64,000 bases of DNA, taken from positions 22,630,001-22,694,000 of the forward strand of contig OX377202.1 in NCBI GenBank assembly GCA_947396885.1, written 5' to 3'. Below, piece after piece: positions 13,401-24,612 of the stretch (the first letter of the stretch is position 1; every line of letters starts with the position of its first letter). A program made the position numbers and the translations under genes. Origin of the DNA: Heligmosomoides polygyrus polygyrus (taxonomy: Eukaryota; Nematoda; Chromadorea; Rhabditida; Heligmosomidae). The notes under the pieces were generated by a model, which worked only from the letters and a program-made list of their open reading frames with translations, did no database searches and was not told the DNA's origin.

Positions 13401-16400
13401 TTTGTTTATTGTATGAATGCGACTTTTAAGATTTAGAGTTCTTGAACTGTAGGGGTTCAGTGGATGTTAGGAGAGAGGAGACGACGAAAACGAAGAACAG
13501 CTGATAGACAACCTTTTTAGCACACACAAGAGTGAAGAGCACACCCTTGACTCGAGACGGGCCGTCACACTTGGCAGTGGGAAAGGGGTTGTCCAGACGC
13601 AGAACTATCTACTAACCGATTCATAAAGGACGATGACGTCGCCAGCAACATCACCATGTCAGAGTTGACGATCTTCCTCTCGAACGTCACCAGGGACCAA
13701 ACGTTCTCGTCCGTCGGCGTATGTGCTGAAGGTCAACAGATCAGTGCCTTTTGTAGGGTTGTACGAAAAAACAGTGTAGTGGCACGTATGGCAAGTTTAT
13801 TAGCAAATAAACTTGAGCGATTAGTAAACAAACGAGCGGCCTTTTATATGGCTCCGCCGGGGCGGAGCAAACTCCTGATTGGTTAGCTAGGTGGCCGTAG
13901 AACAACATCATGACCTATCTTCAACACCTCCCTCCTAAGATGAATGTATAATTCGAAGTTAAATTTACATTCATATGGCAAGTAAACGCATGGTCTCCAG
14001 GTACAATTTAAAATAAGGTTACATATGACAATTAAACATAAGATTTTGAAGATGGATCAATCTGCAGCCGGTCTGGTGCGCGTCGGTTGCGTTGAGGTCG
14101 CTGTTCCTTCGGGGTTGTCCTGTCCATAGTAGCATCTGGCTCGTCCATACTGCTCTGCTGCTCAGCTGTTCTTTCAGGTGGAGTAGGTGCTATCGCGGTG
14201 CTTCCGTCGTACAGGAGGTCATCAAAATTGTCGTGGCTTGAGATCTTATCTTCCGGGCTGGCGGGACGCAGTTGATTGGTGTGTCGCCTTGGTAGTTGTC
14301 GTCGACATTTCCATTACTTCCGGCCATTCAGAATAGGCGTCGACGAGGACGAGGAACATTCTTCCGTGGAACGGTCCGGCGAAGTCTATGTGAATTCTTG
14401 ACCATGGCTTGGTTTCCACAGGCCAAGTGAAAAGCGTGGTTTTTATCGGTTCTTTGGCTGCTTCTTGACAGCTCTGGCATCTGCGCACATAATCCTCGAT
14501 GTCCTTTGTGATGCGAGTCCAGTATACATAAGATCTCGCAAGCATTTTCATTCTTGTGCTTCCAGGATGGCCGTCGTGCAGCATATCCAGTATTCGCCTT
14601 TGAAGACACTTCGGGATGACGATCCGTGGCCCGACGAAGAGGCAATCGTGGTCCAACGAAAGCGAGTTACGTAGACTGGCAAAGCGTTGGATTTCCGGGG
14701 GTAATTTCGGCGGCCAGAAGTCCGTTCTAACGAAGTCCATGACTTTCCGAATTATGTCGTCCTGCGCGCTTTCTTCTGCGACCTTATCCATGTTGACTGG
14801 CAGAATTTTGCTCAAAGAACGACATGCTGCTTCTGCTTCCTTTGTGGCTTTAGCGATGACAAGGTCTTCTGCAGGCTGGGTCTGATCCGCGATTAGTCGA
14901 GACAGCGCGTCTGCTTGTCCGAAGTCCTCCGTTTTTTTGTAGTCAATTCGGAAGTCGTAGCCCATCAGGATCAGTGACCATCGCAGCAGTCGATTTGCGG
15001 TGTATGTCGGTAGGCCTTTCTTGCTTCCAAAGATGGCCAATAGGGGTTTATGATCCGTCAGCAGCGTGAAGTGTCGTCCCATCAGGTATCGGTGGAAATT
15101 ACGTACAGCAAAGACAAATGCAAGGCCTTCTTTTTCTATTTGGCCGTACTTGCTCTCTGCGTCGTTCAGACGTCGGCTGGCATGACATATGGCTTTTTCT
15201 GTGCTATCAGGAAACCGATGTGCGACTACGGCTCCAATGCCGTAGTCAGACGCGTCCGCTGCTACAACGATTTCCAGGTTTGGATCATAATGGGTGAGAA
15301 GGAATGGCGAGGCGATGGTGTCCTTGGCTCGCTTGAAGGCTTCCTCCTGATCATGCGTCCATCGGAATTCCGCATTCTTTTTGAGCAGGGTGTCCAATGG
15401 TGTACGTAGGGTGTGCATCTCCTTGACGAACGCGGCGTAATAGTTGATCATTCCCAAGATCGATCGAAGTTGGGTGACGTCATGAGGCCACGGCATTTCA
15501 GTGATCGAATGGATTTTCTCTGGGTCGGGGCGACGTCCGTTCTTGTCGATGATGGCGCCAAGATATTTGATCTCAGACATCATAAAATGACACTTCTGTA
15601 GGCGGATGCGGAATCCGTAGTCGTGGATCCGCTTGAAAAGAGCTTCCAGGTTTTTTCGATGTTCATCTGTTGTCCGTCCGGTCACAATTATGTCGTCCAG
15701 GTAGGCGGCTACTTGTGGGATACCGGATATCATAGCGTCGATAACTTGTTGGAAGATTCCTGGCGCTGACTTAACACCGAACGGAAGGCGGTTGTAGCGG
15801 AACAGGCCTCTATGGGTGTTGATTGTGAGCAGCTCCTTTGATTTCTCGTCTACTTCGGTTTGGAGGTAGGCGTCCGCGAGGTCGATCTGCGAGAAAGGCT
15901 CACCGCCATTGAGCTTTGCGAAAATATCCTCCGTTGTGGGTAAAGGGTGCTGGTGAAGTACCAGGGCGTCGTTGAGCCCGGTAGCGAAGTCCGCACAAAG
16001 TCGGATTGCTCCGTTGCTCTTCTTGACAACAACTACCGGAGCTGCCCATCTGGAGTGGTCGACCGGTGACAGGACGTTGGCCGCGAGAAGTCTGTCGATT
16101 TCGAGGTCAATGTGCTGCTTGAAGGCGAACGGTACTGGTCGCTTCTGACGGTATACGGGCTGGGCGTCAGGCTTTAGAACAAGCTTTGCTTTAGCCTTTG
16201 TACAATGGCCGAGGCCGGGCAGGAAAACGTCAGCGAAGGTGGTCTTCACGAAGTTTCATCCCGAATGTCGTTGAGCGCTGCAGTGGCTAGACGACAGTGA
16301 AACTGTTCCTTGAGTTGGCGATACTGCGCCATTTCGACGCACCATTCCAGTCCGAGCAGGTTGGTCGACTCGGTCACGTAGCAGTTGCCTTGTCCCGTTG

Positions 16401-19400
16401 TGGCCTTGCGGTGACGGTCGAGTATGGTGAAGTCTGCTTGAAAGACTCCTAGAACCTGCATCGGCGTACCATCGGCAGTTCTAATCGGCATAGTAGCACG
16501 CGTGATTGCCGGGGATCCCATGTCAGTCCATGTTCGACGCGAAATCGTGGTTACGTCGGATCCTGTATCCAGCTGAAGTCTGGTGGGGAAGCCGTTTATT
16601 TCGACTTTTAGGTAGGTCCGTGCATCCAGTGTTGCTGCCGAAGTGATGTTGCAACGAACGTTCCGTTGCCGGGATCTAGATTTCCTAGGAGGGAAACGAG
16701 TCCTTCTGCCGTTTTGAGTCGAACTTGATCCTTGTGGAGGCTCTCGAGGTGCCTCTCGTGACGTGGATCGTCGGCCGAAATTCACGCTGCGGGAAGGGCG
16801 GCGTCTCTGTTTCCCGTATCCCGTGCTGTGGCGGGTGGCGTTCACATCTTTGGACTCCATCGTCCGGTTGTCAGATTTGAGAGCGACGTACGTTTCGCAG
16901 TCGTTGACGAAATCGTCCAAAGTCGGGGATGGGTCATTTTCCTTCAGGCAGTTCAGACGGTTCAACAGTCGTAATCTCGTGTCGCAGTGGGACGGATCGG
17001 TGAGCCCTGATAAGAACACCAGGCACTTTAGTGAGTCGCTGTCGACGTCCTTCATTGACGCATCCTCGAACTTCTTCTTGATCTTGTTGCCGAAGTCCCG
17101 ATACAGGACGTACGTCATCGTCAGCGGTTCGCAGGTTGACTGCAGGAACTCGAAACGGGGTCGGATGAGCGTCCTTTTGGGGCCAAACAACGCTGTGAGC
17201 TTCTCCACGGTCGCGCTTAGATCACTCTGGCGCGGCTCCAGTGGTAGTACGTAGTCGGCGTAAGTTTTGTATGCAGCTCTGTCCAGCTTGTCGAGCAGCA
17301 GGTTCCGTCGTCGATCGTCAGACAGTGACGATCCTCTGTCCTCGATGACTGGTCCGTAACGCTTGAACCAGTCCTTGAACGTCGTCTCATCGTCGTCTTC
17401 GTAGGAGAAGGCAGGCAGAGAAGGCAGGAGTCTCTGACGAGATCGCCGTACGGGTCAGGTGGGAGTGGGGTGGGCATTGACGACGTGGATGGCGGAGGGG
17501 CGGCTGTCGAAGGCATTCTGGAGTCGGCGGCATTCGGGAGACGGCTGGCTGTCGACGGCATCGCGGGAGTTGGCTGGAGATCCTGATCGCCACTGTAGTG
17601 GCTCGTATGGCAAGTTTATTTGCAAATAAACTTGAGCAATTGGTAAACAAACGAGCGGCCTTTTATATGGCTCCGCCGGGGCGGAGCAAACTCCTGATTG
17701 GTTAGCTAGGTGGCCGTAGAACAACATCATGACCTAGACTACAACATCATGACCTATCTTCAACAAACAGAGCGACTTTTAAGACCAACCTGCATGCCGA
17801 CACAGAGTCGAGAACATTGGTGAGTCGAAAGCCTTGTTGATCGACGACACCATGAAGTCCTCCACCTAGATTTCGTACTTTGGGCTAATTTAACTCAATA
17901 ACTAGCGCACAACTCTCTCGTTGAAAGATCTTCATTCGACTTTTAATGAAGAAATGCCCGTCATTTAAGAATCCATTCTTTAGGCGCAATGTTCGAACAG
18001 TCATTTGGCAATAACCGATTCCTTCATACTACTAGACACTGGATCCGACGTCGACTTGGATAATTCTGAAACATCATTTCTTGCGGTTAAAAGGATTGTG
18101 CAAACGATGGCATTTTTGAAGAGGCCGGATCCTTGGACGATTGACATAGGGCTGATTTTCATCAAACCGCTTTTTTTTATAATTCAGATGACTGATTTTG
18201 AACAGAAAGCCGCTTACCGTCCAGTATATTGGCTATCGTATCTGCATTTCTCTCTGCATCTTTCTGTATAACTTACTACGTAGGCCGATATGGTGAATTC
18301 GTCCGGTGGCACCGTTGATGACACCTAGTATCTTATCCGATTCACATATATGATATGAGATCGAAGAGAAATCTGCTATTTGGATAAAACCTGTTGTTGT
18401 TAAAAGTACTCTTTGCTGAAACATTCTAAAAATAAGTTCCGGCTTTTCCAAAAGGTCATTATTCGCATAATATTTTCGACGAAAATGAAAAAATGACGGA
18501 TTCAAATTATCCGAATGGAAGTCGGATCCAACGTCTACAGACAATCCTTTAGAATGACAGAGAATACAGCTTCGAATAATCAGTCTAATTCCTGTGTCGT
18601 TACCTAAGCGCATTGGTTTCAGCGTCGACAGTATCAGTTCTAAGTCGCGCATCATAGCCTTAAAATGATCGCAAGTCGGCACCAAACTGCACGTTAGGTA
18701 TAGTTTATGTTCGTGATGATCACTTCAAAAAAGTTCCATGAAGATTATACTTTTAACCAACCTTGGCTTCTGGATGTGATGGCAGATGCTCATCTGCGCC
18801 TTTCTTCTGATACTCTTGCTTGTATCCTGCGCATGTCGACAACAACATGAACTTGTCCTCGTCGCTTACTGAAAATTATGCGCTACACATCGACATCCAA
18901 TGGTGATGCACACTCCGGAATCTTCGGTTCGGCGCAGTTCACAGATTTACACCTAAGTAGACGCGCGACACAACTGAGTCCAAACCAAGTTTACCTTACT
19001 CCTTAGAGATGGTCCGAGCGGGACCCAAACATGAAACCTGTTCAGTGTGCTTGCGTCGGTCGACCCTTCCTGGTACTGCTCCTTCAAATGTGCCAGATAA
19101 TTCCTAATCAGAGGATCTACCGAGTATTTCACAAGGTTTGCAATCGAACTGCGCGGCACTCAACATATCACTCTCTAACCCTTCGTCTCCCATGAGCGCC
19201 TTAAAGCGCAGCCGACGCTGACTCATTCAAAGTTCCCTGTTTGGCCAACAGACTTCAGGTCGGCAAATTGGTAGACCTAGACCTGTCATGTGAGGATAAA
19301 GCTCTGATTTGTCTATCGACTGATCGAATAATGCCTTTCTTCGAAATTCCGAGCAATCGGCTAATTCGTCCTCTCGACTAAAATTTTGGAAGCCGATTAA

Positions 19401-22400
19401 GCAGCGAGGAATATCGACAACGATGAATTTTTAACGGTACTCAGTGGCCTTGTGGCCGCATTGCACCCGCAAGCCACCTTAAAAGAGGTAAGCTAGAACA
19501 GCGAAACCCCGACGTCCGCTCCCTTGCCCAGTTCGTGCAAAGCCCGTGTTGTGTAATTGTTCCTCGAGCAGTGGAGGGATCAGCCCGCTAAAAATCCGAT
19601 TAACTAAAGCGATTCCCAGCTACTGAAGAACAAACTCTACCGCAACAGTACATTTATAAATTTCTCAGAAGTACCCGGACAACAGCCTTATGATGACAGT
19701 GATTTAACCTGATCTCCAACATTAGCCTCTATTGAAAGTATACTGTGAGCTAAGCAGGACCAGAAGCAGCGAGGTGATCACCAAGAATTATCATGTGGAG
19801 GTACTTACACTTTAATTGATAGCAAGCGTCCAAAAACGTGCTCAGGAAGTATGTTGATATAGTTCCTGCCGGCATTGACTCATCAGACGGCTGTCGCCCG
19901 AAAGCATGTAGAATCTCGCGTAATGGAATTCTGTAATACATAAGTTCCTAGCTCCGGGCTAAATCAACTCTTAATTTACCGCTATATGATAAACCCTTAC
20001 CTTTGGTCGCAGAAACACCGGCATATAAAAGGCATCACAACCAGGATCATAGAGACGGTGTGGTTACTAGTAGCCATCGATCGAAACAAACACCGCAACG
20101 CCCATATCCTGAAGGGAATCAGGTTAGCAACCTGGACATACGCCACCGCTAACAGAGTGCTAGAGCACATAGCATTTTCACATCGAATTGGACACCTTTC
20201 GCGTCAAATTGGACACTCTTCTAAGATAACCTAACAGTTTTCAAATCAAAGAGAACTCTTCCAAATCGAAATGAGCTTCTTCTACATTAAACTAGAGACT
20301 CTATGAAAATGTTAGAGTAATTTTTTATTCAAGGAAAACTTTAGTATAACTTTCTTTGAAGTTTAATTTACATCCCAATAGGAGAACACCTAGTTTGAAA
20401 TTTTATTAAAAAATATTTTTCGAGAAGAAACAATGAATTAAAACTTGTTTTGAAGAGTAGGAAGGCGGCTATTTTATGTTGCCAAAACAGGGATTACGCC
20501 ATGCCCCTCCGAAACTTCGCGATTCTCATTCGATTGCCAGCAAAATTTCTGTTTGCATGCAGTGTCACACCTACAAATGGTGCAACACAAACAACTGTAA
20601 AAAACACACATATCCTAACTTTCTTGCTGCATGTAAGCAGTATTTACCCTATCAGTCAAATAAACGTTGCGATCAACTTTTTGAGTGCATGACGCGATCC
20701 AGTCATTTGTTGCGTGACATGATTACGGGCTTGCTGCTCCTCAACACAAAATTTAATTTATTAAATTTTTCTTAAAAAATAAAATTTTTATAAAATTATT
20801 TCACTCGTTCGGCAGCTAAAGTAAAAAAAAAAATTCAAAAAAGTTAATCTGAGTATTCCTTGAACAAAAAAAAATATTCCAACCATCTTAGTGAGTCTGT
20901 AGTTTAACCTGCCTAAAGGTCATTTCGATTTGGAAAGGTTCGCTTTGATTTCAAAGGCCATAGGCTAGCTTAAAAAGGTGTGCACGTTGACGTGAAAAGT
21001 GCACAATTTGATTTGAGAAGCGTCCAATTTAGTTTGAAAGGTATCCGATTTGATTTGAAAAGTGTCCAATTCAACGTGAAAATGGTATATAACGAAATCA
21101 AACATTGCCAAATTTACACTGTTACACCAAATGCAAAATACGGGATCCCGTTATCGATACGGGATACGTCCAGCACTCGTTAAGCGCCCTTCGATGCAAC
21201 CAAATGGTCGTAGGCCTTTACCTTATCGTTTGGCGCATTAAGCAAGAGGAATAGATCTAGTACACAGCATGAAATGACTTTCGGGTTGCCTTCATCAAGT
21301 GTTGAAGCTCTACGAGATGGAGTATGCAGTGCAGCAGCGCCAACTATTACCCCCATACCCTTCAAGCAGCTATGAAGCAAAGAAAACCGAGCCGTACCTC
21401 TCACTTGGCACTATCCTCAAGGCAGGCAACATCAGTTGCTCACACAATGACTCGAGACGGGGTGACAGTCGACTGGCGATGGCGATCTCCTGCCCATCAC
21501 TATATGGAGTGAGCTTGGCAATCAAGCCCAACAAGCAGTCAAAGAAGCCCATCTGAATGTAAACAAGACATTACAAACAATAACAGCCTGACCGCTATCA
21601 TAGCGGACATTCTATAACTGGAAGATCATGCTAAAGATGGTCAAAATAACGACCGGGTTCGCGCCGCACAACCACTGTTAAACTTACCTTCTCAATCATT
21701 TGTACTGCAAATATACTGCATATTTTGAAATATTAAATAAGGTTACAATTCAAGAGCTTTTCTGAGTAGCTTATTCCGAGAGCTTATACATCTTCTCGCA
21801 GGAATTCCTTTTCTCTTTTAGCTCCTTAACTTATCCATAATTTTTCTTTTCGTTATCGTACCTTATAATGTTGATGTGACAAGTTTGCTGATAGTTCTAC
21901 TTTAGTGTTTTTTGTGCATAAGTTACGCTTGTGCAACAAATAAATAAATATAGAAACTATGCACTGACCTTTACTAAAGTCACACAATTTCGAGCATCCG
22001 CGAATGTTTCTAGAAATCTGAAAGCAGAGCATATTTGAAATGTACTAGTCCACTAAGATGCAATCTCAATTACCTGATCGGCATCACAAAATTGGTTTCA
22101 GTTCCAGAATGTGACAGATATTTCAGGAGGGATCTGTAGAAGACTCTTCTTCCTTGAGTTGCTATCAGTTCTCCGGTCTCTTTATACGTACGGTGCAAGC
22201 CTAGTGCAGCTGAACACAGTGTGACCTGGAAGCGAGTGAATTCTTAACAACTCAAGGAAGTAACGGATAGCAACAGAAAGGTCTAGATTTTCATCTAAGA
22301 CTTCCATGCTTACCAGTCGGCTATCGTCATCGGGATGATGATAAAACACATTCATTCGAGTGATTTGAAGGTTTAACGCCTGAAAAGATCAAATGGGCAG

Positions 22401-24612
22401 AAAATAGCAACGAAGCTCAGTCCAAACAAAAGCAACTTCGAGGACCAGTTCAAATAGACGGAACTGCTTTCCAGTTAGCCATCGATCTTAATTCAATATT
22501 AACGATCCCCTGGTAATGACTCTTCCAGCGGCCATCAACAACATACAGCCGAAATCCCTGCTAGCGAGGCGAAATGTTTCACGATATAGCTTGATAAGCC
22601 TGTATTTTCTCTGTTAAATTGCTGCAAGTCGTTGATGAATCCAGCCCAGATGATATCTGACTAGCGGCGGGCACATCTCGAAGGTTTCACTACGTCGAGC
22701 AATAATTCTATTGACAGACAGTTTTTCAGCAACGTTCCATGTTTTGTTTACGTTTTTATGTGCACAGAGGGCATGGTGAGTGGGAATCGAGGAGCACTGT
22801 CCTCAGTTGTATTGTTGTAAATAAATAATATATCCAGCTTTGAACAAGAGACAAAAAAGCAGCACTTCAACCCGACAAAACGTTTAATTGCAACGAATAC
22901 ATACTGTTACTACTCAGACAATCGTCGGGTGGACAGCTAGACCTTAAACAAATTATGTACTCAGGCAATCGTTCGGGCGGATCGCCGGCGAACTGACGAG
23001 ATGAAGACAGCCCGCTTTCGGACGGTGCACAGTCGGAGGCTCAGGGTGATAGCGGTCAGGCCTTCACCACCCTGAGCCCCTGACTCCACACCGTACGAAA
23101 GCGGGCTATCTTCATCTCGTCAGTTCGCCGGCGATCCGTTCCAGCGATTGCCTGAGTACATACTTTGTTTAAGATTTAGCGGTGCACCCAGACGATTGCC
23201 TGAGTAGGGCTCTCGGATAAAAGCCTTGGAACTATATTGTCAGCACTCCATAGGTAGAGAAAAGGTTGAATAAAATGCCCGAACTTCGTATAGGGGAATT
23301 ATTTGGGGTACTGATCATGAATCTGACATTCGTTTTCTGTATTACGCTGAAGTACCGTAGGTACGGGTGAGTAAGGTCATGGTCACCGAAAGGTATTACA
23401 AGACACATTTTCTGTCCTTGTGTGCTACCGTACTTCAGCGAATAACAAAAACGGATGTCAGATACGTGATCAGCACCCCAAATACCCCCCCCCCCCTTGG
23501 CGAAATTGGGCGAATTTTTTTCGACCTCTCCTCGACCTCTAGAATCCTGAGAGTACATTAGTGCTAAAGCCTTAAATTAATCACTAAAATAAAGAAAATT
23601 CTTGAAAATACAACATCAATCCAAGAAAGCAATCAGTACCTCCTTCGTTGTCGGACGGCCAATTTCGTCAAACTGCTCCCTAACCTGTTGAGCAACAGCG
23701 GATCGAGCCTTGTGAGTACGCCATGATCTTTGAACGACTTTCGCAGCCTTTTGTTGCCTTTGATCTGTAATGAAGCAACATCAGTCCACATAAATGATAG
23801 AGAAAGCATAAAAGTCAACGTTAATCAATCCAAATGTGGGAAGTACCACGTATTATACTTCCATGGCATCTCCTGCTGGCCAGTTCAATGCGTATTTAGC
23901 ATAAATAATCACTTGCTGAGCCCTTCTGATACATAAATCAATGTTGTTTCGCCCCCAGAATGAATGGTGAAGAGGAGCGGGCAGTGCAGTCGAAGAAGGC
24001 CCTGACTCTCGTGTCCACGCCAAATCAAGGTTTATGTCCGGTTCCCGCACTGGTCAACAATACCTTCGATCTCCCCAGGGTTGGTGAATAGGATACAGAC
24101 CTATTTGGAAGGATAAAATACTAGCTCGTCCATCGGACTGCCATTGCAAGTCGTTGTAAAGGCCAAATACGTATTCAAATTGACGACAGCCCCTTGAAGT
24201 GGAATGCGTCGCGCATCCCGATAAGTGATGGGCTAACACCGAACTTCACCTTTTATTCATGGCGCCTCGATATAACCGAGAAGTAGAACGCCCTACGCAC
24301 GCGAGGGGCACTCCTCCTGCTCCTACGTCGGTTTCTTGTACAAAGAGATGAGATCTTTTCCAGTCAACCGTAGTAAAAACCGATTTATGGTCAAATTCTT
24401 CCACACTTACCAACTGCTCGTGCTTTCCTTTGTGCCTCAAGTTCGCGTAGAAATCTCTCCCGATCATTCTGAAGGAAGCACTTTTTTAATTAACCGCTCG
24501 GTAAGCTACTGAATTCAAAGTCAGCAGAACCCACAAATGTGCTTAATACAGCCTCTTGCTTCTTGTTCCTCTTTATCGACCCATCGAAGTCGACAAGATT
24601 CAAGAAGGACAT
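1854..24612 (-). CDS. etc-1: UBE3C / ETC-1-type HECT E3 ubiquitin ligase (3' end not seen)
   Basis: HECT ubiquitin ligase, which takes ubiquitin from an E2 as a thioester and passes it to substrates; UBE3C works with proteasomes. Exons (descending): 24550-24612, 24411-24468, 23640-23764, 22314-22379, 22074-22225, 21965-22017, 21688-21704, 21398-21552, 19809-19930, 19038-19158, 18762-18864, 18604-18658, then at least one unresolved small exon, 13032-13111, 12802-12988, 12615-12708, 10824-10931, 10645-10766, 10314-10440, 10188-10254, 7854-7946, 7675-7762, 7538-7609, 7392-7479, 6747-6871, 5415-5508, 5056-5154, 3572-3737, 1986-2067, 1854-1926. About 951 residues are visible, close to the ~1000 I recall for C. 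elegans ETC-1. Phases agree except between 18604 and 13111. The exons at 21965, 19038, 18864 and 18658 use weaker sites. The terminal C-lobe exon with the catalytic cysteine is not confidently present. The gene holds a Gypsy element and many foldback repeats in its introns. Confidence 0.93.
2227..3502. mobile_element. Mariner-type foldback element with TA target duplication
   Basis: Inverted ends TTAGGTTGTCCCATAAGTCC lie at both ends, flanked by TA (2225-2226, 3503-3504), as for mariner. The two halves are extended inverted repeats: 2331-2550 matches the inverse of about 3165-3440. The right half contains a second copy of one block (3066-3175 and 3330-3430). No transposase frame is seen. It lies in an etc-1 intron. 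Confidence 0.85.
3898..4730. mobile_element. Foldback repeat family A, copy 1
   Basis: Begins CCATTTTCACGTCGAATTGG and ends with its inverse. Arms of about 130 bp contain repeated CAAATCAAATT/CCAAATCAAAAT motifs and the inverse of GAGTCTGTAGTTTAA. The flanking sequence is rich in TTCGAATATTCGAA. The same element occurs at 20172-21084 in another intron of the same gene. Confidence 0.75.
5912..6735 (+). mobile_element. RTE fragment with 3' microsatellite tail
   Basis: On the plus strand, VDGRQL followed by a frame-shifted FADDIV active-site region, [25 protein letters not shown] and the C-terminal [17 protein letters not shown] segment appear. It ends in repeated ATAAAC units (6709-6735), the usual RTE tail. 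It is 5'-truncated and frameshifted. The tail ends about 12 nt from the splice donor of the etc-1 exon at 6747-6871. Confidence 0.85.
7227..7362. mobile_element. Short MITE with ~38-bp inverted ends
   Basis: GGGCCAGATTCATCAACC at the left is inverted at the right (GGTTGATGAATGTGGCCC), with further pairing inward (CTTTACCGCC / GGTGGTAAG). Solo ends related to it occur near 12155-12190 and 22617-22650. It lies in the etc-1 intron between exons 7392-7479 and 6747-6871. Confidence 0.65.
8367..8391 (-). ncRNA. Hammerhead-ribozyme-like core
   Basis: The minus strand reads CTGAAGA, then a 4-bp stem (GGCG-GTTA-CGTC, one G:T), then GAAAC. This matches the CUGANGA-stem II-GAAA catalytic core. The cleavage site and helix I were not established, so activity is unproven. 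Confidence 0.45.
8972..8994 (+). ncRNA. Hammerhead-ribozyme-like core
   Basis: The plus strand has CTGAAGA, a perfect stem GGCG-CTTA-CGCC, then GAAA. It mirrors the minus-strand copy at 8367-8391 in the same inverted-repeat element. Base changes in the stem keep pairing. Confidence 0.45.
9070..10185. other. etc-1 intron without recognised content
   Basis: Between the exons at 10188 and 7946. Apart from the poly-C tract and the inverted-repeat element ending at 9067 I see no coding or repeat family here. Confidence 0.5.
9279..9302 (+). repeat. Poly-C tract
   Basis: C-run interrupted by single T residues, in an etc-1 intron. Confidence 0.8.
11068..11350 (-). mobile_element. tRNA-derived SINE copy
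   Basis: Carries all family blocks in order (AAAGGACGGCGTTAG, GGAGGCGATTTGAATGCG, CCGGAGGAATGGAAGACCCG), ending with GAACCAGGAACG, the inverse of a B-box-like sequence. It lies in an etc-1 intron. Confidence 0.65.
11400..11710. mobile_element. piggyBac-like MITE with TTAA target duplication
   Basis: The 311-bp element begins CCCTTTCAC and ends GTGAAAGGG, flanked on both sides by TTAA (11396-11399, 11711-11714). Both features are typical of piggyBac-type elements. Internally, GATGTCGTC(A/G)GACAC is repeated. It lies in an etc-1 intron. Confidence 0.75.
11715..12610. other. etc-1 intron, mostly unrecognised
   Basis: Only a solo MITE end near 12155-12190 (related to 7227-7362) stands out. The exons on both sides join in phase without anything from this stretch. 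Confidence 0.5.
13775..13926 (-). repeat. 3' LTR of the Gypsy element (152 bp)
   Basis: Matches the 5' LTR with about four substitutions, all in the first ~60 bp, and lacks a 20-bp insertion present in the other LTR. Flanked by AACAG. Confidence 0.93.
14246..16249 (-). pseudogene. Gypsy pol: reverse transcriptase, RNase H, truncated integrase
   Basis: A 667-codon open frame. Reverse transcriptase spans about residues 40-215 ([10 protein letters not shown], active site YLDD near 183-186), and RNase H begins around [15 protein letters not shown]. The integrase zinc finger (HDGHPG...RRCQSCQ) is followed by the first catalytic aspartate in [10 protein letters not shown]. The frame then ends a few dozen residues later, so the rest of the D,D-35-E core is missing. 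A remnant of the usual pol C-terminal tail lies out of frame at 14022-14245, indicating an internal deletion. Confidence 0.92.
16246..17450 (-). pseudogene. Gypsy gag-protease frame
   Basis: The frame is open from about 17450, with the first in-frame Met at 17208, to the stop at 16246. It contains a gag-like helical region ([20 protein letters not shown]), a basic segment, and an aspartic protease active site [13 protein letters not shown] about 210-223 residues after that Met. No CCHC zinc knuckle is seen. Upstream coding in other frames suggests frameshifts in the gag N-terminus. It overlaps the pol start by ATGA. Confidence 0.85.
17594..17765 (-). repeat. 5' LTR of the Gypsy element (172 bp)
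   Basis: Like the 3' LTR but with an extra 20 bp near its start in element orientation, an imperfect duplication of the ACAACATCATGACCTA region. Flanked by the second AACAG. Confidence 0.93.
20172..21084. mobile_element. Foldback repeat family A, copy 2
   Basis: Starts with CATTTTCACATCGAATTGGA and ends with the inverse CCAATTCAACGTGAAAATG. The interior is colinear with 3898-4730, including the AAATTTTTATAAAATT and GAGTCTGTAGTTTAA blocks. It lies between the etc-1 exons at 21398 and 19930. Confidence 0.75.
22910..23207. mobile_element. Long near-perfect palindrome (foldback element)
   Basis: The ends CTACTCAG(A/G)CAATCGTC are inverted. The inner arms (GATCGCCGGCGAACTGACGA and its inverse) pair over ~45 bp with one mismatch around a loop of about 50 bp. 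It lies between etc-1 exons 23640 and 22379. Confidence 0.75.
23235..23550. repeat. Foldback repeat family B
   Basis: The left arm (CCCGAACTTCG, then ATTTGGGGTACTGATCATGA) is inverted at the right (GATCAGCACCCCAAATACCC, then TTGGGCGA), around a CTACCGTACTTCAGCG core. A related double copy lies at 43205-43590. Confidence 0.65.
23640..24612 (-). CDS. etc-1: etc-1 exons 1-3: start, charged coiled region and IQ-like motif
   Basis: The first three exons (63, 58 and 125 nt) begin [19 protein letters not shown] and match the short UBE3C N-terminus. A charged helix follows ([15 protein letters not shown]), then an IQ-like calmodulin-binding motif around [15 protein letters not shown]. Phases 0, 1 and 0 join perfectly. 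The ATG is the first codon after a TTCAG acceptor, which decides the start and suggests that the mRNA receives a spliced leader directly before the ATG. Confidence 0.9.
23955..24240 (+). mobile_element. tRNA-derived SINE copy (head to tail)
   Basis: Starts with an A-box-like GGGCAGTGCAGTCGAAGAAG and a B-box-like GGTTTATGTCC. The body then matches the inverse of the other copies (CAAGTCGTTGTAAAGGCC, GTGGAATGCGTCGCGCATCC). It lies in the etc-1 intron between exons 2 and 3. Confidence 0.65.

Larger units (their letters stand above)
13775..17765 (-). mobile_element. Gypsy-type LTR retrotransposon, 3991 bp, defective
   Basis: Two LTRs (TG...CA) flank gag-pro and pol on the minus strand, with a 5-bp target duplication AACAG at 13770-13774 and 17766-17770. 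A primer-binding-like stretch (TGGCGATCAGG) follows the 5' LTR, and a polypurine tract (rc of 13927-13939) precedes the 3' LTR. The integrase core is deleted and the gag region upstream of ~17450 is broken by frame changes, so this copy cannot move on its own. It sits in the etc-1 intron between the exons at 18604 and 13111. Confidence 0.93.

Noticed and set aside
18233..18685. 150-codon minus-strand ORF
   Set aside because: Only the part 18604-18658 fits the etc-1 phase, and a good donor follows it. The remainder reads as intron and was not accepted as coding.
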